A stretch of DNA of 64,000 bases from Marinomonas transparens (GCF_016463975.1 NZ_JAEMNX010000008.1:62001-126000), one strand, 5' to 3'. Shown: positions 1-12,374, counted from the stretch's first letter. Numbers and translations: made by a program. The notes: a model not told the origin generated them from the sequence alone.

Positions 1-193
1 GTCTATATCTATCCTGCCATAAAAATTGCTGGAGAAGGATGACTGAGGTTTTCTCTATGTTAATATGAGTGCTGATGTTGTTGGTGTCTTGGTGTAAAAA
101 AAGAGTGCTTAACTTTGTTAATTTAAATAGGCTAGTCGATATTTATTGCAGCTTGATACTGCCGAATATGAGGCAGAATTAATAGGAGAAAAA
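1..193. other. Leader region before sspB; no supported gene
   Basis: In many gammaproteobacteria sspA lies directly upstream of sspB. I could not find a convincing sspA 3' end here in any frame. The only reading frame that runs into sspB starts at a TTG at 146 and has no ribosome binding site. The stretch is probably the sspB leader and promoter region. Confidence 0.4.
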
Positions 194-571
194 ATGTTAC
201 CTAAAAGATCATATTTACTAAATGCTGCTTATTCGTGGGTCTCTGATAATGACATGACGCCTTATCTTTTGGTCGATGCTGAGCAGAAGGATGTAGTGGT
301 GCCAACCGAATTTGTAAAAGATGGGCAAATTGTTCTTAATGTAGGTATGTCTGCGGTGCGTCATTTAATTATGGATAAAGAAGCCGTGTCTTTTGAAGCG
401 CGATTTGGTGGTAAGCCTATGCAGGTTTATGTGCCAATGCGTGCCGCTTTGGCTTTATACGCTAAAGAGAATGGTGACGGTTTTGTTTTTCCTGATGAAG
501 AGTTTTTCGATGAGCCAAAGCCGACACCGCCAGAGCCGAAAAAAGGCTTCACGCTTAAAGTTGTGAAGTAA
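194..571 (+). CDS. sspB: ClpXP protease specificity-enhancing factor SspB
   Basis: SspB is the cytoplasmic adaptor that tethers ssrA-tagged, stalled-ribosome products to ClpX and so speeds their degradation by ClpXP. The 125-residue protein has the family start (LPKRSYLLNAAYSW), the conserved VDAEQKDVVVP segment in the tag-binding domain, and an acidic/proline-rich linker ending in a short basic-hydrophobic tail (KGFTLKVVK), the expected ClpX-docking peptide. I chose the ATG at 194 because AGGAGA lies at 185-190 and the family starts there; an in-frame TTG at 146 would add 16 unrelated residues. A bidirectional hairpin follows. Confidence 0.93.
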   Translation: MLPKRSYLLNAAYSWVSDNDMTPYLLVDAEQKDVVVPTEFVKDGQIVLNVGMSAVRHLIMDKEAVSFEARFGGKPMQVYVPMRAALALYAKENGDGFVFPDEEFFDEPKPTPPEPKKGFTLKVVK

Positions 572-591
572 ATTATTTTAGGCTAACAAAT

Positions 592-621
592 AAAAAAGAG
601 CTTCAATCGAAGCTCTTTTTT
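592..621. terminator. Bidirectional rho-independent terminator between sspB and diaA
   Basis: A 13-bp stem (592-604 with 609-621) closes the 4-base loop AATC, with an A-run on the left and a T-run on the right. It can therefore stop transcription from sspB (+) and from the convergent lpoA-yraN-diaA operon (-), whose last stop codon is at 642. Confidence 0.9.
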
Positions 622-641
622 ATTATCTAGTGGCTGAAGAT

Positions 642-1235
642 TTAGTCTTCATAGCCAAATAGTTGACGTTCGAGTAGGTCTATTAATGTATGAATGACCG
701 TCAGCTGACATTCATGAACGCGGGCTGTACCCAATAAATTAACCTTAATTTCGGTATCGTCTCTTGAGGTCAGTGAAGAGACATTTTTTGCTTCTGGACT
801 GGTGAGTGCAACAATGTTCATTTTGCGTTCATGGGCGGCCTGAATGGCTTGAATTATGGGGGAAGTGTTGCCTCGATTAGCTATCACAAACAGCACATCA
901 CCCGCGTTACCTATGGCAGTAATTTGTTTGGAAAATACGTCGTGATAACTGTCATTATGGGTAATGGCTAATAGGGCTGCACCATCACTGCTTAGATTGA
1001 TCGCAGGTAGGCCTGGGCGCTCTCTGTCCATTCTATCTATCATTAGGGTGCTAAAATATTGAGCGAGATGGGAGCCAGTGCTGTTACCTACGCAAATGAC
1101 TTTTCCACCTGAGGCTATGCTTGAGAAGATGACACGAGCGGCGTGCTCTATGTAAGGGGGTAAGCTTTCCAGAGCTTGCTGTTGAGCTTCGAAACTCTGG
1201 GCAAATTGTGTGTAAATTGCTTCTTGAAAATCCAT
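642..1235 (-). CDS. diaA: DiaA-like SIS-domain protein (phosphoheptose isomerase family)
   Basis: A 197-residue single SIS-domain protein, the same length as E. coli DiaA, which binds DnaA as a tetramer and promotes timely replication initiation. The sugar-phosphate-binding core is visible: GGKVICVGNSTGSHLAQ, then NLSSDGAALLAITHND, then a GDVLFVIANRGNTSPIIQAI segment. It is the third gene of an lpoA-yraN-diaA run on the minus strand, which is the arrangement in E. coli, and starts 5 bp after yraN. GmhA (sedoheptulose-7-phosphate isomerase) is the paralogue it could be confused with; the neighbourhood favours DiaA. Confidence 0.85.
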   Translation of the reverse strand: MDFQEAIYTQFAQSFEAQQQALESLPPYIEHAARVIFSSIASGGKVICVGNSTGSHLAQYFSTLMIDRMDRERPGLPAINLSSDGAALLAITHNDSYHDVFSKQITAIGNAGDVLFVIANRGNTSPIIQAIQAAHERKMNIVALTSPEAKNVSSLTSRDDTEIKVNLLGTARVHECQLTVIHTLIDLLERQLFGYED

Positions 1236-1240
1236 AGTGA

Positions 1241-1630
1241 TTAAAATACTGCTTTAAGCCAAGTTAAATGTTGAAAGTCTATTTTTTGGTCGAATAATAT
1301 CGCATCAAAGCGGCTTGCATAGTCAAGCTTATTGTTTTTTTGCAACCATAATGACGCGCTTTTTCTTACCTTGTTCAGTTTTGACTGCCCAAGGCTTTCT
1401 GCTGCATTGCCATGGGAGCTGTTGGCTCGAAAACGCACTTCGACAAAGACATAAGTGTCTTTATCTAAAAAAATTAAGTCTATTTCTCCTGCACGACAGA
1501 AAAAATTTCTAGTGACGAATTTCAGTCCTTGCTCAAGTAAAAAGGCCTCTGCTGCCTGTTCTGCTTTTTCGCCATTATTTTTCGCTATTTTCTGTTTCTT
1601 TTTGCTGAAAAAATTGATTACTGGTTGCAT
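1241..1630 (-). CDS. yraN: YraN family (UPF0102) nuclease-fold protein
   Basis: A 129-residue member of the YraN family, a restriction-endonuclease-like fold of unproven role. The signature is clear: GEKAEQAAEAFLLEQG, then GEIDLIFLD (the Asp of the PD-(D/E)xK core) and VFVEVRFR (the ExK-like strand), then a basic SKLNKVRKSA helix. The first ~20 residues are lysine-rich. Its start overlaps the 3' end of lpoA by 56 bp, so the two are probably translationally coupled; a yraN-lpoA overlap is also usual in enterobacteria. Confidence 0.9.
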   Translation of the reverse strand: MQPVINFFSKKKQKIAKNNGEKAEQAAEAFLLEQGLKFVTRNFFCRAGEIDLIFLDKDTYVFVEVRFRANSSHGNAAESLGQSKLNKVRKSASLWLQKNNKLDYASRFDAILFDQKIDFQHLTWLKAVF

Positions 1631-3431
1631 TTACCAAACGTCCTTTTCGGTAAGTCATGATCTCAGGTCTTTTATGGAATATACCACTATTATCTATAGT
1701 AATGATGCCCGTATTGGCTGAAATTTTTGTACTTGGAAGCAAGGTAAATAGTTGGTAGCGATTTGCCAACAGGTAGGAGTCCGCTCCTAATGCTTGTAGG
1801 CGTTTTAATATATTTGAGCTTGTATTTAAGCTGGTTAAGACATTGCTTCTTTGTGTGAGTGCTGGCATCTCAGTGAACAAAATACGCTCTATGTCTTCCG
1901 ATTTTATCGATTTATCAGGAGAGGTGTCATTGAGGGTGCTGCTAGCCAGCATAGGGATCTTATCTGCAAAATAAAAATCAAGCAGTGGGCGGATTTGCTT
2001 GGCATCATTAAGCTTGCCAACATAGTAAACATAGTCGAGATCTTTGCGGGATCGGGCGATGCTTTCTACTTTGCTGCCAGTCCAGTTTTCTATTAGGCGT
2101 TTACGATTGTGGCTTTCATCGACGAGCAACAGCTTTTGTATCGCATTCTGCCGACTTTTAGGTGTATTCGAGTAGGTTTGATTTGAGGTGATGGTGATAT
2201 TTTCTTGCTCTGCGGCGGCGCGGAATTCATCACTTTGCTTTAAGGCCCAAGTATCTTTGGTGGTTAAAATCGCAGCCTTGGTTGCGCCTTCTTGTTTGGC
2301 AAAGGAAATCAACTCATGAATGTCGTCTTCTGCACTCAATGAGAAATGATAAAGGTTGTTTGCTTGTTGGTTTATATCAAGCTGATTTAAGGCAATAACA
2401 GGGTAGGGAAGCTCTAAACGGCTTAAGCGTGCCACATTGCTTTTCTGTAACGGCCCAATAATAACATCAGGCTCCTTTAGGTTGGCGGCATTCAGAGCTT
2501 CTTCAATACTTGCATAGTCGTCTGTGTTGATGACAGATATTTGAGGTCTGGCGTGCTGTTGATTGTAGTAAGCAGAAAGGAAGCCGTCGATGATGGCTTG
2601 AGAGGCGCGTTCAAGGTTGCCTTTCATAGGAAGCATGATGACGATATTGTTTGGTGCCATGTTTTTTACAGAGGCCATTATCTGGAAGTCTTGCGGTGGT
2701 AATAAAGCCGCAGTGTGTCTTGGGTTGGTGACTTGCCATTGCCTATAAGCGTTTAATTGTTGCTCGATCGATAGGGATTGGTTTCTTAAAATATTACTGA
2801 TAGTGAGCCAGCCCATTAAAGGTTGAGTTTGATTTTCACTAAGGGCATCAATTTCATTTTGAGTGAGGTTTTGAACCGCTTGCCAAAGCTTGGCATGGTT
2901 ATCGGACTCTTCGCCTAATGGCAGTGTATTGGCTAACGCTAAGCGAACATTTACCACGCTTAGCCAGTTGCCATAATGCTCTAGGGTTTGGGCTTTTGTT
3001 TCCTGTAATGTGTTTTGATTATCTGGGTGTAGAGCTGCCGGTAATAAATTAGCTTGGGCGAGGAGGCGCGAAGTTTGAAAAGAATCATCGAGTTTGGATG
3101 AAATTAAGGCGGCCAGTAAATAAGCGTCAAACTGGATATTAGAAGAGATTCTTAACACACTCGTACCTAACACTTCTCTTGCTTGTTGGTACTCACCTTG
3201 ATCGTAGAGCGCTTGGGCAGAGCTTAGGCTATCTTGTAATGTCTGCGAGCGATGAGAAGGCGAAAACGGGTGATAGATACTTTCTGGTGCCTCCTGCTCT
3301 TCCACAGAAGGTTTTTCTATTAGCTGAACCTGAGTTGGTTGCGGTTGTGTATTTAAATTTACAGGACCACAGGCGCTTAGCAGAAATGTACAGAGCGTTA
3401 ATGGTATGATGCGGTAATTAATCAGGCACAT
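1575..3431 (-). CDS. lpoA: Penicillin-binding protein activator lipoprotein LpoA
   Basis: LpoA is an outer-membrane lipoprotein that reaches through the periplasm to stimulate PBP1A. The 618-residue product has a lipoprotein signal peptide with lipobox LSAC and the lipidated Cys at residue 21. A TPR-like helical N-terminal half (about 60-260) follows, then a periplasmic-binding-protein-like C-terminal half starting near NNIVIMLPMKGNLERA. An in-frame start at 3476 would add 15 residues that spoil the signal peptide and would overlap rsmI, so I use the ATG at 3431. Only 33 bp separate it from divergent rsmI. It heads the lpoA-yraN-diaA operon. Confidence 0.9.
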   Translation of the reverse strand: MCLINYRIIPLTLCTFLLSACGPVNLNTQPQPTQVQLIEKPSVEEQEAPESIYHPFSPSHRSQTLQDSLSSAQALYDQGEYQQAREVLGTSVLRISSNIQFDAYLLAALISSKLDDSFQTSRLLAQANLLPAALHPDNQNTLQETKAQTLEHYGNWLSVVNVRLALANTLPLGEESDNHAKLWQAVQNLTQNEIDALSENQTQPLMGWLTISNILRNQSLSIEQQLNAYRQWQVTNPRHTAALLPPQDFQIMASVKNMAPNNIVIMLPMKGNLERASQAIIDGFLSAYYNQQHARPQISVINTDDYASIEEALNAANLKEPDVIIGPLQKSNVARLSRLELPYPVIALNQLDINQQANNLYHFSLSAEDDIHELISFAKQEGATKAAILTTKDTWALKQSDEFRAAAEQENITITSNQTYSNTPKSRQNAIQKLLLVDESHNRKRLIENWTGSKVESIARSRKDLDYVYYVGKLNDAKQIRPLLDFYFADKIPMLASSTLNDTSPDKSIKSEDIERILFTEMPALTQRSNVLTSLNTSSNILKRLQALGADSYLLANRYQLFTLLPSTKISANTGIITIDNSGIFHKRPEIMTYRKGRLVNATSNQFFQQKETENSEK

Positions 3432-3464
3432 AAGCTTATATAAATAACAGATAAAAGAGGCAAC

Positions 3465-4325
3465 ATGGTAGCACATAGTTCTGACGATGTGAGAGGGTCC
3501 CTGTACATAGTAGCGACACCTATTGGCAATCTAGATGATTTTAGTAAAAGAGCAGAACAAACCTTACGCGATGTTGACTATATTGCTGCGGAAGATACCC
3601 GTCATACTCGTCGATTATTAAACCATTTTGCTATCGAAGCAAAATTGTTTTCTATTCACGATCATAATGAAAAAGATAAGGCTGACTATGTTGCCAGCTT
3701 ATTGGAAGAGGGCAAAAGCGTTGCCTTGGTCTCCGATGCGGGTACGCCATTGATTTCTGATCCTGGTTATCATGTGGTACATGCATTGCGAGACAAAGGG
3801 CATAAGGTCGTGCCAATTCCGGGGGCTTGCGCTCTAGTGTCTGCTTTGTGTGCGTCTGGTTTGCCAACCGATCAATTCTTTTTTGCTGGCTTTGTTCCGG
3901 CCAAATCTAAAGCGCGCTGTGATTTATTTGAATCGTGGAAAAAACAGTCAGGTACTGTGGTGTTTTATGAGTCTACCCATCGTGTTTACGATTCCGTTGT
4001 TGATGTTCAAAAAGTTTATGGCGACGATGCGCAATTGGTTTTAGCGCGGGAAGTGACAAAAACCTTTGAGACCTTTTTATCAGGTACGGCGACTGAAATT
4101 CTTGCCATGTTTGACGAGGATGCTAATCAGCTACGTGGTGAATTTGTTGTCATGCTCAGTTTCACCGAAGAAAGTGGTGACGAAGTGGTGCTAGAAGCGA
4201 AGCGTATTCTGACTATATTGTTGGAAGATCTCCCCGTGAAGCAAGCGGCAGCTATGGCGGCTAAACTGACGGGTCAAAAGAAAAATTACCTGTATAAAAT
4301 GGCGTTGGAAATGCAAGGCGCATAA
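3465..4325 (+). CDS. rsmI: 16S rRNA (cytidine-1402 2'-O)-methyltransferase
   Basis: RsmI adds the 2'-O-methyl group to C1402 of 16S rRNA in the ribosomal P-site, using SAM. The 286-residue protein is a tetrapyrrole-methylase-fold enzyme: SLYIVATPIGNLDD at the N terminus, AEDTRHTRRLL, the SAM-loop SDAGTPLISDPGY, and IPGACALVSALCASGLPTDQF. The C-terminal ~45 residues form the small RsmI-specific helical domain (ILLEDLPVKQAAAMAAKLTG). The ATG at 3465 is preceded by AGAGG. It is divergent from lpoA, the classic arrangement. Confidence 0.96.
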   Translation: MVAHSSDDVRGSLYIVATPIGNLDDFSKRAEQTLRDVDYIAAEDTRHTRRLLNHFAIEAKLFSIHDHNEKDKADYVASLLEEGKSVALVSDAGTPLISDPGYHVVHALRDKGHKVVPIPGACALVSALCASGLPTDQFFFAGFVPAKSKARCDLFESWKKQSGTVVFYESTHRVYDSVVDVQKVYGDDAQLVLAREVTKTFETFLSGTATEILAMFDEDANQLRGEFVVMLSFTEESGDEVVLEAKRILTILLEDLPVKQAAAMAAKLTGQKKNYLYKMALEMQGA

Positions 4326-4404
4326 ATTCTGACGCAGTATGAGCGAGCACAGTAATTTTACCTCGGTGTTTACAAGATCGCCAGACTGAGTATACTCAGC
4401 CCTA

Positions 4405-4492
4405 CTTGTCGGAGTGCCATTTGGCTGAGATCGCATAATTAAGTGCGGGATCCGCAGAACCTGATCGGGTTAATACCCGCGTAGGAAACAAG
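4405..4492 (+). promoter_or_regulatory. TPP riboswitch (THI element) controlling the thiamine operon
   Basis: The segment carries the conserved TPP aptamer pieces in order: GTCGGAGTGCC, GGCTGAGATC, CCGCAGAACCTGATC and GGTTAATACCCGCGTAGGAA. P1 can form between CTTGT (4405-4409) and ACAAG (4488-4492). A perfect 14-bp palindrome just upstream (4386-4399) is not part of the aptamer. About 205 bp lie between the aptamer and thiC. I see no canonical intrinsic terminator there, so control may act on translation (the AAAGGGA at 4684-4690) or by Rho. This explains most of the 372-bp gap after rsmI. Confidence 0.95.
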
Positions 4493-4685
4493 AAAGTCTC
4501 AAATTTTCTTTTCTGCATCGAATGAACTCCTGTCTTTTTTTGACGTTTGATTTGATGTTGTCAGATTTATCTCGCCAATCATGCCTCAGTAAAAATTCAG
4601 GGTTCATGTTTTGCTTTAAAAACGTCTTTGAAGGCGTTGATTAGTAAAACAGCACCCAGACAAGCAATTCTCAATTTTTAATTAA

Positions 4686-6692
<2,007 letters not shown>

Positions 6693-6707
6693 TCTAAGGG
6701 AGGATTT

Positions 6708-8240
6708 ATGTCTTTAAAACCTCCTGTTGTTTGGTGCGTGGGTGGCTCGGATTCGTCCGCCCACGCTGGCCTGCAAGCGGATTTACGTAGCGGACAAGAC
6801 TTGGCTTGTCATGTACAAACTATTGTCACCTGTGTCACAGCGCAAAACTCTAAACAGGTGCGATTGGTCGAGCCAGTTTCTTTGCTAATGTTCAACGAGC
6901 AATGGCAAACCCTATTGGACGATATTCCGCCGGATGCGATCAAAGTGAGCCTTTTGCCGTCAGCAGAGTTGGTGCTAGCCTGCTCGACTTGGTTAAAACG
7001 CATGAAAGCAGACTACCCTAATTTGTTGGTGGTGTTTGACCCTGTTATGGCTGCCAGCAGTGAGTCGGGAAATCGATTGCAGCAAACTTCTGCTGGGATG
7101 AGTTTGTTGGATCATATTTTACCTTATGTGGATGTGATTACGCCGAACTTGATGGAGTTTGAGTTGCTAACTGGTATATCGGGTGAGCAAGGCCTAACCG
7201 AGTTGCAAGATTCGCTTAATACTCAATTTAGCTTATCGACCTGCCACTGGTTGTTAAAAGGTGGTCATGGTAGCAGTGAACAGGCAACGGATTGGTTGAT
7301 AGATAAAACAGCCACAATCGGTTTTTCAACGCCTAGGTTAAATGTTCACAATACACGGGGGACGGGTTGCACCTTATCGACCGCTTTGGCGAGTTTTATT
7401 TCCCATGGTTATGATTTATTAGACGCTGTAACTATGGCGAAAGCCTACATCACTGGGGCGTTAAAGTCGGGTGTGAAAATTGGCACCGGGGCGGGGCCAT
7501 TGGGTCGTCCTGGTTGGCCATTGCAGATCGAAAACCTACCAGAAATTCTCTTGCCAGAAACGAAAGAGCAATCTTATATCAGGGCTTTTCCAGCCATTCC
7601 CGCTGAAGAAATAGGCTTATACCCAGTTGTGGATTCAGTGGCATGGTTAAAGTTGGTGCTTGAGAATGGTGTCAAGACAGCTCAGCTGAGAATCAAGGAT
7701 GCGAGTGCTAAAGGTCTTGCTGCGGATATTCAGCAGGCAATTGATCTGGGTAACCAATATCATGCTCGGGTGTTTATTAATGATTATTGGCGCCTAGCTA
7801 TTCAATATGATGCCTATGGCGTGCACCTTGGGCAGGAAGATTTAAGCACAGCTAACCTGTCTGAAATTCGAAAGGCGGGATTAGCGTTGGGTATTAGTAC
7901 CCATGGTTATTATGAAATTGCTCGGGCGCAGTCTATACAACCTAGCTATATCGCTCTCGGTCATATTTTCCCTACGCAAACTAAAGACATGCCATCCCAG
8001 CCGCAAGGACTAAAACGCCTTGCGCAATATGCTCGTTTATTGGAGGGGCATTATCCAACCGTGGCTATTGGCGGCATTGATGCCGAACGCGTTCAGCCTG
8101 TTGTGCAAACGGGCGTTGATAGCGTGGCTTTGGTGACAGCCATTACTAAAGCGATTGATCCTGAGGCAGCAACGCAATCTTTGCTCACATTGTTTGCCGA
8201 AGAAAAGTTAGCGCGCAATGAAAGGGAGGCTTTTCATTGA
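6708..8240 (+). CDS. thiDE: Bifunctional HMP-P kinase / thiamine-phosphate synthase (ThiD-ThiE fusion)
   Basis: The 510-residue protein joins two steps. The N-terminal half (about 1-265) is a ribokinase-fold HMP/HMP-P kinase: [36 protein letters not shown] and the anion-hole [15 protein letters not shown]. The C-terminal half (about 300-500) is a TIM-barrel thiamine-phosphate synthase: [44 protein letters not shown] and [10 protein letters not shown]. The fusion couples pyrimidine activation to joining with the thiazole. The usual GGAG after SDSS is replaced by AHAG. It lies 15 bp after thiC and its stop codon overlaps the thiS start. Confidence 0.93.
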   Translation: MSLKPPVVWCVGGSDSSAHAGLQADLRSGQDLACHVQTIVTCVTAQNSKQVRLVEPVSLLMFNEQWQTLLDDIPPDAIKVSLLPSAELVLACSTWLKRMKADYPNLLVVFDPVMAASSESGNRLQQTSAGMSLLDHILPYVDVITPNLMEFELLTGISGEQGLTELQDSLNTQFSLSTCHWLLKGGHGSSEQATDWLIDKTATIGFSTPRLNVHNTRGTGCTLSTALASFISHGYDLLDAVTMAKAYITGALKSGVKIGTGAGPLGRPGWPLQIENLPEILLPETKEQSYIRAFPAIPAEEIGLYPVVDSVAWLKLVLENGVKTAQLRIKDASAKGLAADIQQAIDLGNQYHARVFINDYWRLAIQYDAYGVHLGQEDLSTANLSEIRKAGLALGISTHGYYEIARAQSIQPSYIALGHIFPTQTKDMPSQPQGLKRLAQYARLLEGHYPTVAIGGIDAERVQPVVQTGVDSVALVTAITKAIDPEAATQSLLTLFAEEKLARNEREAFH

Positions 8241-8434
8241 ATATTATTTTGAATGACGAAGCTTTTCATTTTGCAGGAGGCACCCTGTTAGATCTTCTTG
8301 CGGTGTTAGGCAAACCCATAGAAGGTGTGGCGATTGCGATTAATCAAAGTATAGTGCCAAAAAGTATCTGGGCTGAAACTCTTTTAGAAACTGATGCTCA
8401 GGTGTTTATTTTTGAATCGATAGCAGGAGGGTAG
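8237..8434 (+). CDS. thiS: Sulfur carrier protein ThiS
   Basis: A 65-residue beta-grasp (ubiquitin-like) protein that carries sulfur as a C-terminal thiocarboxylate for thiazole formation. It ends in the required Gly-Gly. The start is a TTG at 8237, overlapping the thiDE TGA by 4 bp; GGGAGG at 8225-8230 is optimally spaced and translation from TTG gives the family start MNIILND. No thiF-type adenylyltransferase gene follows in this operon, so activation of ThiS must come from elsewhere (ThiF or MoeB encoded outside the window). Confidence 0.93.
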   Translation: MNIILNDEAFHFAGGTLLDLLAVLGKPIEGVAIAINQSIVPKSIWAETLLETDAQVFIFESIAGG

Positions 8435-8435
8435 C

Positions 8436-9212
8436 ATGGAATCTTTGATGATAGCAGGGCATGAATTCCAGTCTCGCTTATTCACTGGCACGGGAAAATA
8501 CGCCAGTGCCGATGCTATGCTGGCCTCTATTCAAGCCAGTGGTAGTGAATTAGTTACTTTATCTTTGCGACGCATGGATTTGAAAAATCAAAGCGACAAT
8601 ATTTTGCTTCCACTTAAACAATTGGGTATTCAGTTGTTGCCAAATACCTCGGGAGCTAGAACCGCAAAAGAGGCGGTCTTTGCCGCAGAATTGGCCAGAG
8701 AAGCGTTAGACACAAATTGGGTAAAATTAGAAATTCATCCTGATCCGCGTTATTTGATGCCGGATGCCATTGAAACCTTATTGGCGGCAGAAGAGTTAGT
8801 CAAAAAAGGTTTTGTGGTTATGCCCTATGTTCATGCCGACCCTGTGTTATGCAAGCGCTTGGAAGAAGTGGGCTGTCAGTGTGTGATGCCACTGGGGTCG
8901 CCGATTGGCTCTAATATGGGCTTGGCGAGCCGCCCCTTTTTGCAAATTATTATCGAGCAAAGTAATGTGCCTGTGATAGTCGATGCCGGAATTGGAGCAC
9001 CTTCGGATGCGGCCTTGGCGTTGGAAATCGGTGCTGATGCGGTATTGGTGAATACTGCTATGGCGGTATCTGCCCAGCCAGAGCAAATGGGGCGTGCTTT
9101 TCGTTTAGCCGTGGAAGCGGGTCGCATGGCCTATGAGTCTGGTCTAGGTGAGAAACGTCAACAGGCTGAAGCATCGAGCCCCTTTACGGATTTTCTAGGG
9201 GCACTCTCGTGA
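8436..9212 (+). CDS. thiG: Thiazole synthase ThiG
   Basis: ThiG condenses 1-deoxy-D-xylulose-5-phosphate, dehydroglycine and ThiS-thiocarboxylate into the thiazole phosphate. The 258-residue TIM barrel shows [24 protein letters not shown], the Schiff-base lysine in VKLEI (Lys97), [28 protein letters not shown] and [27 protein letters not shown]. It starts 1 bp after thiS and overlaps thiH by 4 bp, so the three are coupled. Confidence 0.97.
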   Translation: MESLMIAGHEFQSRLFTGTGKYASADAMLASIQASGSELVTLSLRRMDLKNQSDNILLPLKQLGIQLLPNTSGARTAKEAVFAAELAREALDTNWVKLEIHPDPRYLMPDAIETLLAAEELVKKGFVVMPYVHADPVLCKRLEEVGCQCVMPLGSPIGSNMGLASRPFLQIIIEQSNVPVIVDAGIGAPSDAALALEIGADAVLVNTAMAVSAQPEQMGRAFRLAVEAGRMAYESGLGEKRQQAEASSPFTDFLGALS

Positions 9213-10381
9213 ATAATACTGTCTCGCCAGTTCGCTTGTTGACTCAAAGTCCCGTGACCGAGGGGCATTTTAGTGCAGAATTGGAAGCTTTATCTTGGCA
9301 AGGAATATCAGCTTCCCATCAAGCAAAAACCGAACAGGATGTCCGGCTCGCCCTTGCTAAGCGACGCTTAAATATTGATGATTTTACAGCTTTAATCTCG
9401 CCAGCCGCGGAACCTTTTTTATTCGCCATGGTGACAAAAAGCGAACAACTTACTAAGCAGCGTTTTGGCAATACTATTAGTCTGTTTGCCCCTTTGTATT
9501 TGTCTAACACCTGTGCCAATGAATGCACCTACTGTGGCTTTTCCATGAGTAATGCCATTAAGCGCTTAACCCTCAATGAAACTCAGGTTAAAAGCGAAGT
9601 TACGGCGATCAAGGCGAAGGGGTTTGATCACCTGCTTTTGGTAACAGGGGAAACGAACAAGGTTTCCATGCCGTACTTTGAACGCATGATTCCGCATATA
9701 AAACCGCATTTTAGCCAGCTTTCGATGGAGGTTCAGCCACTGGATGCGGAGCAATATAAAAAGCTGAAAACTATTGGCTTGGATGGTGTGTTGGTTTATC
9801 AAGAAACCTACCGGCGTAAAACCTACCTTGAACACCATTTACGTGGCAATAAATCGGACTTTAATTATCGTCTTGATGCACCGGATCGTATTGGTCAGGC
9901 AGGTATCCATAAAATTGGTTTGGGGGCATTACTTGGGTTGGAGGATTGGCGTACAGACTCCATCATAATGGCGCATCATCTACGACATTTACAGAAACGC
10001 TATTGGCGAAGTCGGTTTAGTGTCGCTTTTCCACGAATTCGCCCTTGTGAGGGCGGGATAGTGCCAAAATCCGTGATTTCGGATCGACAGCTGGTTCAGC
10101 TGATCGCTGCATGGCGCTTATTTGATGCAGACTTGGAAATGAGCCTGTCAACCCGTGAATCCCCCGAATTTCGTGACCATGCGGTGCGTATGGGGTTTAC
10201 CACTATGAGTGCTGAATCCAAAACCCAACCGGGTGGCTACGCCGAAGATGCGCAAACGGCCCTTGAGCAATTTGAAATCAGCGACGAACGCTCTGTGAAT
10301 GACATTGCTGCCATGATCCAAACCCAAGGTCGAGAGGTGATCTGGAAGGATTGGGACCCAGCACTTTCCCATTGTGATTAA
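9209..10381 (+). CDS. thiH: 2-iminoacetate synthase ThiH
   Basis: ThiH is a radical-SAM lyase that splits tyrosine into p-cresol and dehydroglycine, the imine used by ThiG. The CxxxCxxC cluster motif lies at Cys102, Cys106 and Cys109 (CANECTYC). A radical-SAM barrel follows with [30 protein letters not shown] and [11 protein letters not shown]; the C-terminal biotin/thiamin-synthase-associated domain ends the 390-residue protein. The start is a GTG overlapping the thiG stop (GTGA). Use of ThiH instead of the glycine oxidase ThiO marks the tyrosine-dependent route. Last gene of the operon. Confidence 0.96.
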   Translation: MNNTVSPVRLLTQSPVTEGHFSAELEALSWQGISASHQAKTEQDVRLALAKRRLNIDDFTALISPAAEPFLFAMVTKSEQLTKQRFGNTISLFAPLYLSNTCANECTYCGFSMSNAIKRLTLNETQVKSEVTAIKAKGFDHLLLVTGETNKVSMPYFERMIPHIKPHFSQLSMEVQPLDAEQYKKLKTIGLDGVLVYQETYRRKTYLEHHLRGNKSDFNYRLDAPDRIGQAGIHKIGLGALLGLEDWRTDSIIMAHHLRHLQKRYWRSRFSVAFPRIRPCEGGIVPKSVISDRQLVQLIAAWRLFDADLEMSLSTRESPEFRDHAVRMGFTTMSAESKTQPGGYAEDAQTALEQFEISDERSVNDIAAMIQTQGREVIWKDWDPALSHCD

Positions 10382-10468
10382 ACTTATGGTTACAGATCCG
10401 CTGCTGTTCGATTTATTGTAAATGCTTTAGTATTTGGCTTTTAATTCCATGGTAGATAAGAGGCAATA

Positions 10469-10711
10469 ATGGCAAAACTCAACTTCAGTGATGAAGACAA
10501 AAGCCGCATGACAAGTAAATTGAAAAATTACTTGGATCAAGAGTTTGATATGCCGATTGGCACCTTTGAAGCAGAGTTCTTTCTAGACTTTATCGCAGAG
10601 CAATTTGGAGCAAAGTTTTATAACAAGGGCTTATCGGATGCCCAAGAAGCCATGATGGGACGAATCGAAACCATCAATGATGCTATCTATGAATTGGAAA
10701 TGGCCGAGTAA
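10469..10711 (+). CDS. DUF2164 family protein
   Basis: An 80-residue acidic protein with the DUF2164 layout: an N-terminal helix (FSDEDKSRMTSKLKNYL), EFDMPIGTFEAEFFLDFIAEQFG, the conserved KFYNKGLSDAQ turn, and a helical end (RIETINDAIYELE). Function unknown. It sits alone 87 bp after thiH, with its own AAGAGGCAATA ribosome-binding region, and is convergent with aroA. Confidence 0.8.
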   Translation: MAKLNFSDEDKSRMTSKLKNYLDQEFDMPIGTFEAEFFLDFIAEQFGAKFYNKGLSDAQEAMMGRIETINDAIYELEMAE

Positions 10712-10844
10712 TAACTTGAACTGAATAGCGTTGAAAGCGGATTAAAAGGTAGTGCAGGCGGTGTTTTTCGAAACTACCGCCTACCTCATAGAAACACCGT
10801 TTTGCATCTTCTTCATATGGGGAGGAAGTGACAAGTCAGTGGTT

Positions 10845-12122
10845 TTAGCTAGCTATTGTGTTGAATAACTCAAAGTAGGTTGGGAAGGTTTTTGAGGTAC
10901 ACCCTGGGTCGTTTATGGTGACTGGTGTATCCGCAAAAGCGACCAGTGAGAAACACATGGCGATGCGGTGGTCGTTGTAGGTATCGATGGCCACATGTTG
11001 CAGTGTTTCAACGGGAGTTACTGTGATGAAGTCGTCCCCTTCAATTACTTCCGCACCAAGTTTTTTCAATTCCGTCGCCATGGCATATAAACGGTCGGTT
11101 TCTTTTACTCGCCAGTTGTAGATGTTGCGTATGGTGGTTGGACCTTTGGCGAATAGGGCCGTGGTGGCAATGGTCATGGCGGCATCTGGAATGTGGTTCA
11201 TGTCCAAATTTACACCGTTTAGCTCATAACGTTCAGATTCAATCCAAGTTGGGCCGTAGGTGATTTTTGCCCCCATTTTCGCTAACACATCAGCAAATTT
11301 CACATCCCCTTGTACACTGTCAGAACCCACCCCATGAACCTTGATTTTACCGCCAGCAATAGCGGCTGCTGCAAGGAAATAAGAAGCAGAAGAGGCATCT
11401 CCTTCCACCATGATTTCACCCGGGCTGATATAGCTTTGCTGACCTTTTACGACAAAGGCTTGGTAGTTTTGATTTTCTATTTCTACGCCGAATTGTTTCA
11501 TCACGTGTAGGGTAATGTCGATATAAGGCTTAGAAACCAATTCGCCATCAACCTTGATGGTTAGATCATCTTGAGCCAGTGGGGCACTCATTAAAATAGC
11601 GGTTAGAAATTGACTGGAAATATTGCCTTTAATAGAAACCTCACCACCCGATAGACCATTTGTCTTGATATGAAGTGGTGGGTAACCGGCTTCACCTTCA
11701 TAGCTTATGTCGACACCAAGATCCTGTAAGGCTTCCACTAGATCACCGATAGGGCGCTCGTGCATACGAGGTTCACCATGGAGGTGGAATTGGCCTTTAC
11801 CTAGGCAAAGCGCCGCAGTAAGAGGGCGCATGGCGGTACCAGCATTACCTAGGAATAAGTCGCCTACTTCCGCATTAATTGGGCCACCAAGACCTTCTAG
11901 AATACAGGTGGTACCTTGGTCTTCTAGTGAGTAGTTGACGCCAAGTAACTTTAGGCTATTCAGCATGTGCTTAATGTCATCGCTGTCTAGCAGGTTGGTG
12001 ATTTTGGTCGTGCCTTTGGCCAAGGTTGCCAAGAGTAAAATGCGATTTGAAAGGCTTTTAGAGCCGGGAATTTGGATTTCCCCTTGAGCTTTTGAAAGAG
12101 GGCCTAGTGTTATTGAATTCAT
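10845..12122 (-). CDS. aroA: 3-phosphoshikimate 1-carboxyvinyltransferase (EPSP synthase)
   Basis: AroA joins PEP to shikimate-3-phosphate in the sixth step of the shikimate pathway. The 425-residue cytoplasmic enzyme shows [18 protein letters not shown] near the N terminus, [19 protein letters not shown] (the class I, glyphosate-sensitive loop with Gly and Pro in place), [16 protein letters not shown], and [17 protein letters not shown] with the catalytic Lys/Glu/Asp region near the C terminus. I prefer the ATG at 12122, which gives the family start MNSITLGP; an upstream in-frame GTG at 12137 has no ribosome binding site. It is a single gene here, not joined to serC or cmk. Confidence 0.95.
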   Translation of the reverse strand: MNSITLGPLSKAQGEIQIPGSKSLSNRILLLATLAKGTTKITNLLDSDDIKHMLNSLKLLGVNYSLEDQGTTCILEGLGGPINAEVGDLFLGNAGTAMRPLTAALCLGKGQFHLHGEPRMHERPIGDLVEALQDLGVDISYEGEAGYPPLHIKTNGLSGGEVSIKGNISSQFLTAILMSAPLAQDDLTIKVDGELVSKPYIDITLHVMKQFGVEIENQNYQAFVVKGQQSYISPGEIMVEGDASSASYFLAAAAIAGGKIKVHGVGSDSVQGDVKFADVLAKMGAKITYGPTWIESERYELNGVNLDMNHIPDAAMTIATTALFAKGPTTIRNIYNWRVKETDRLYAMATELKKLGAEVIEGDDFITVTPVETLQHVAIDTYNDHRIAMCFSLVAFADTPVTINDPGCTSKTFPTYFELFNTIAS

Positions 12123-12374
12123 TATTAAGTCCGTCACAGTGTGTGTTTATTGGAGGTGAGTTTTCGCTGCGATTAAATAAAAAGTGTTAAGTGGTGCTCA
12201 ATAAAATGTCCATCTGTAATGTGGTCGCGTCACTCTGTATGATGAGGTCGGTCTTGAATGCTGCATAGTATACATTTGCAGGCTGGCTATGTCAGTTACT
12301 AGAGACAAGCTTGTGTTGTTGTGATGATGACTTAAAATAAGTGACATTAAAAAAAATTATAAAGGAGTATCGTC

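Noticed and set aside
146-193. TTG start at 146 for sspB.
   Set aside because: No ribosome binding site; the ATG at 194 has AGGAGA and matches the family start.
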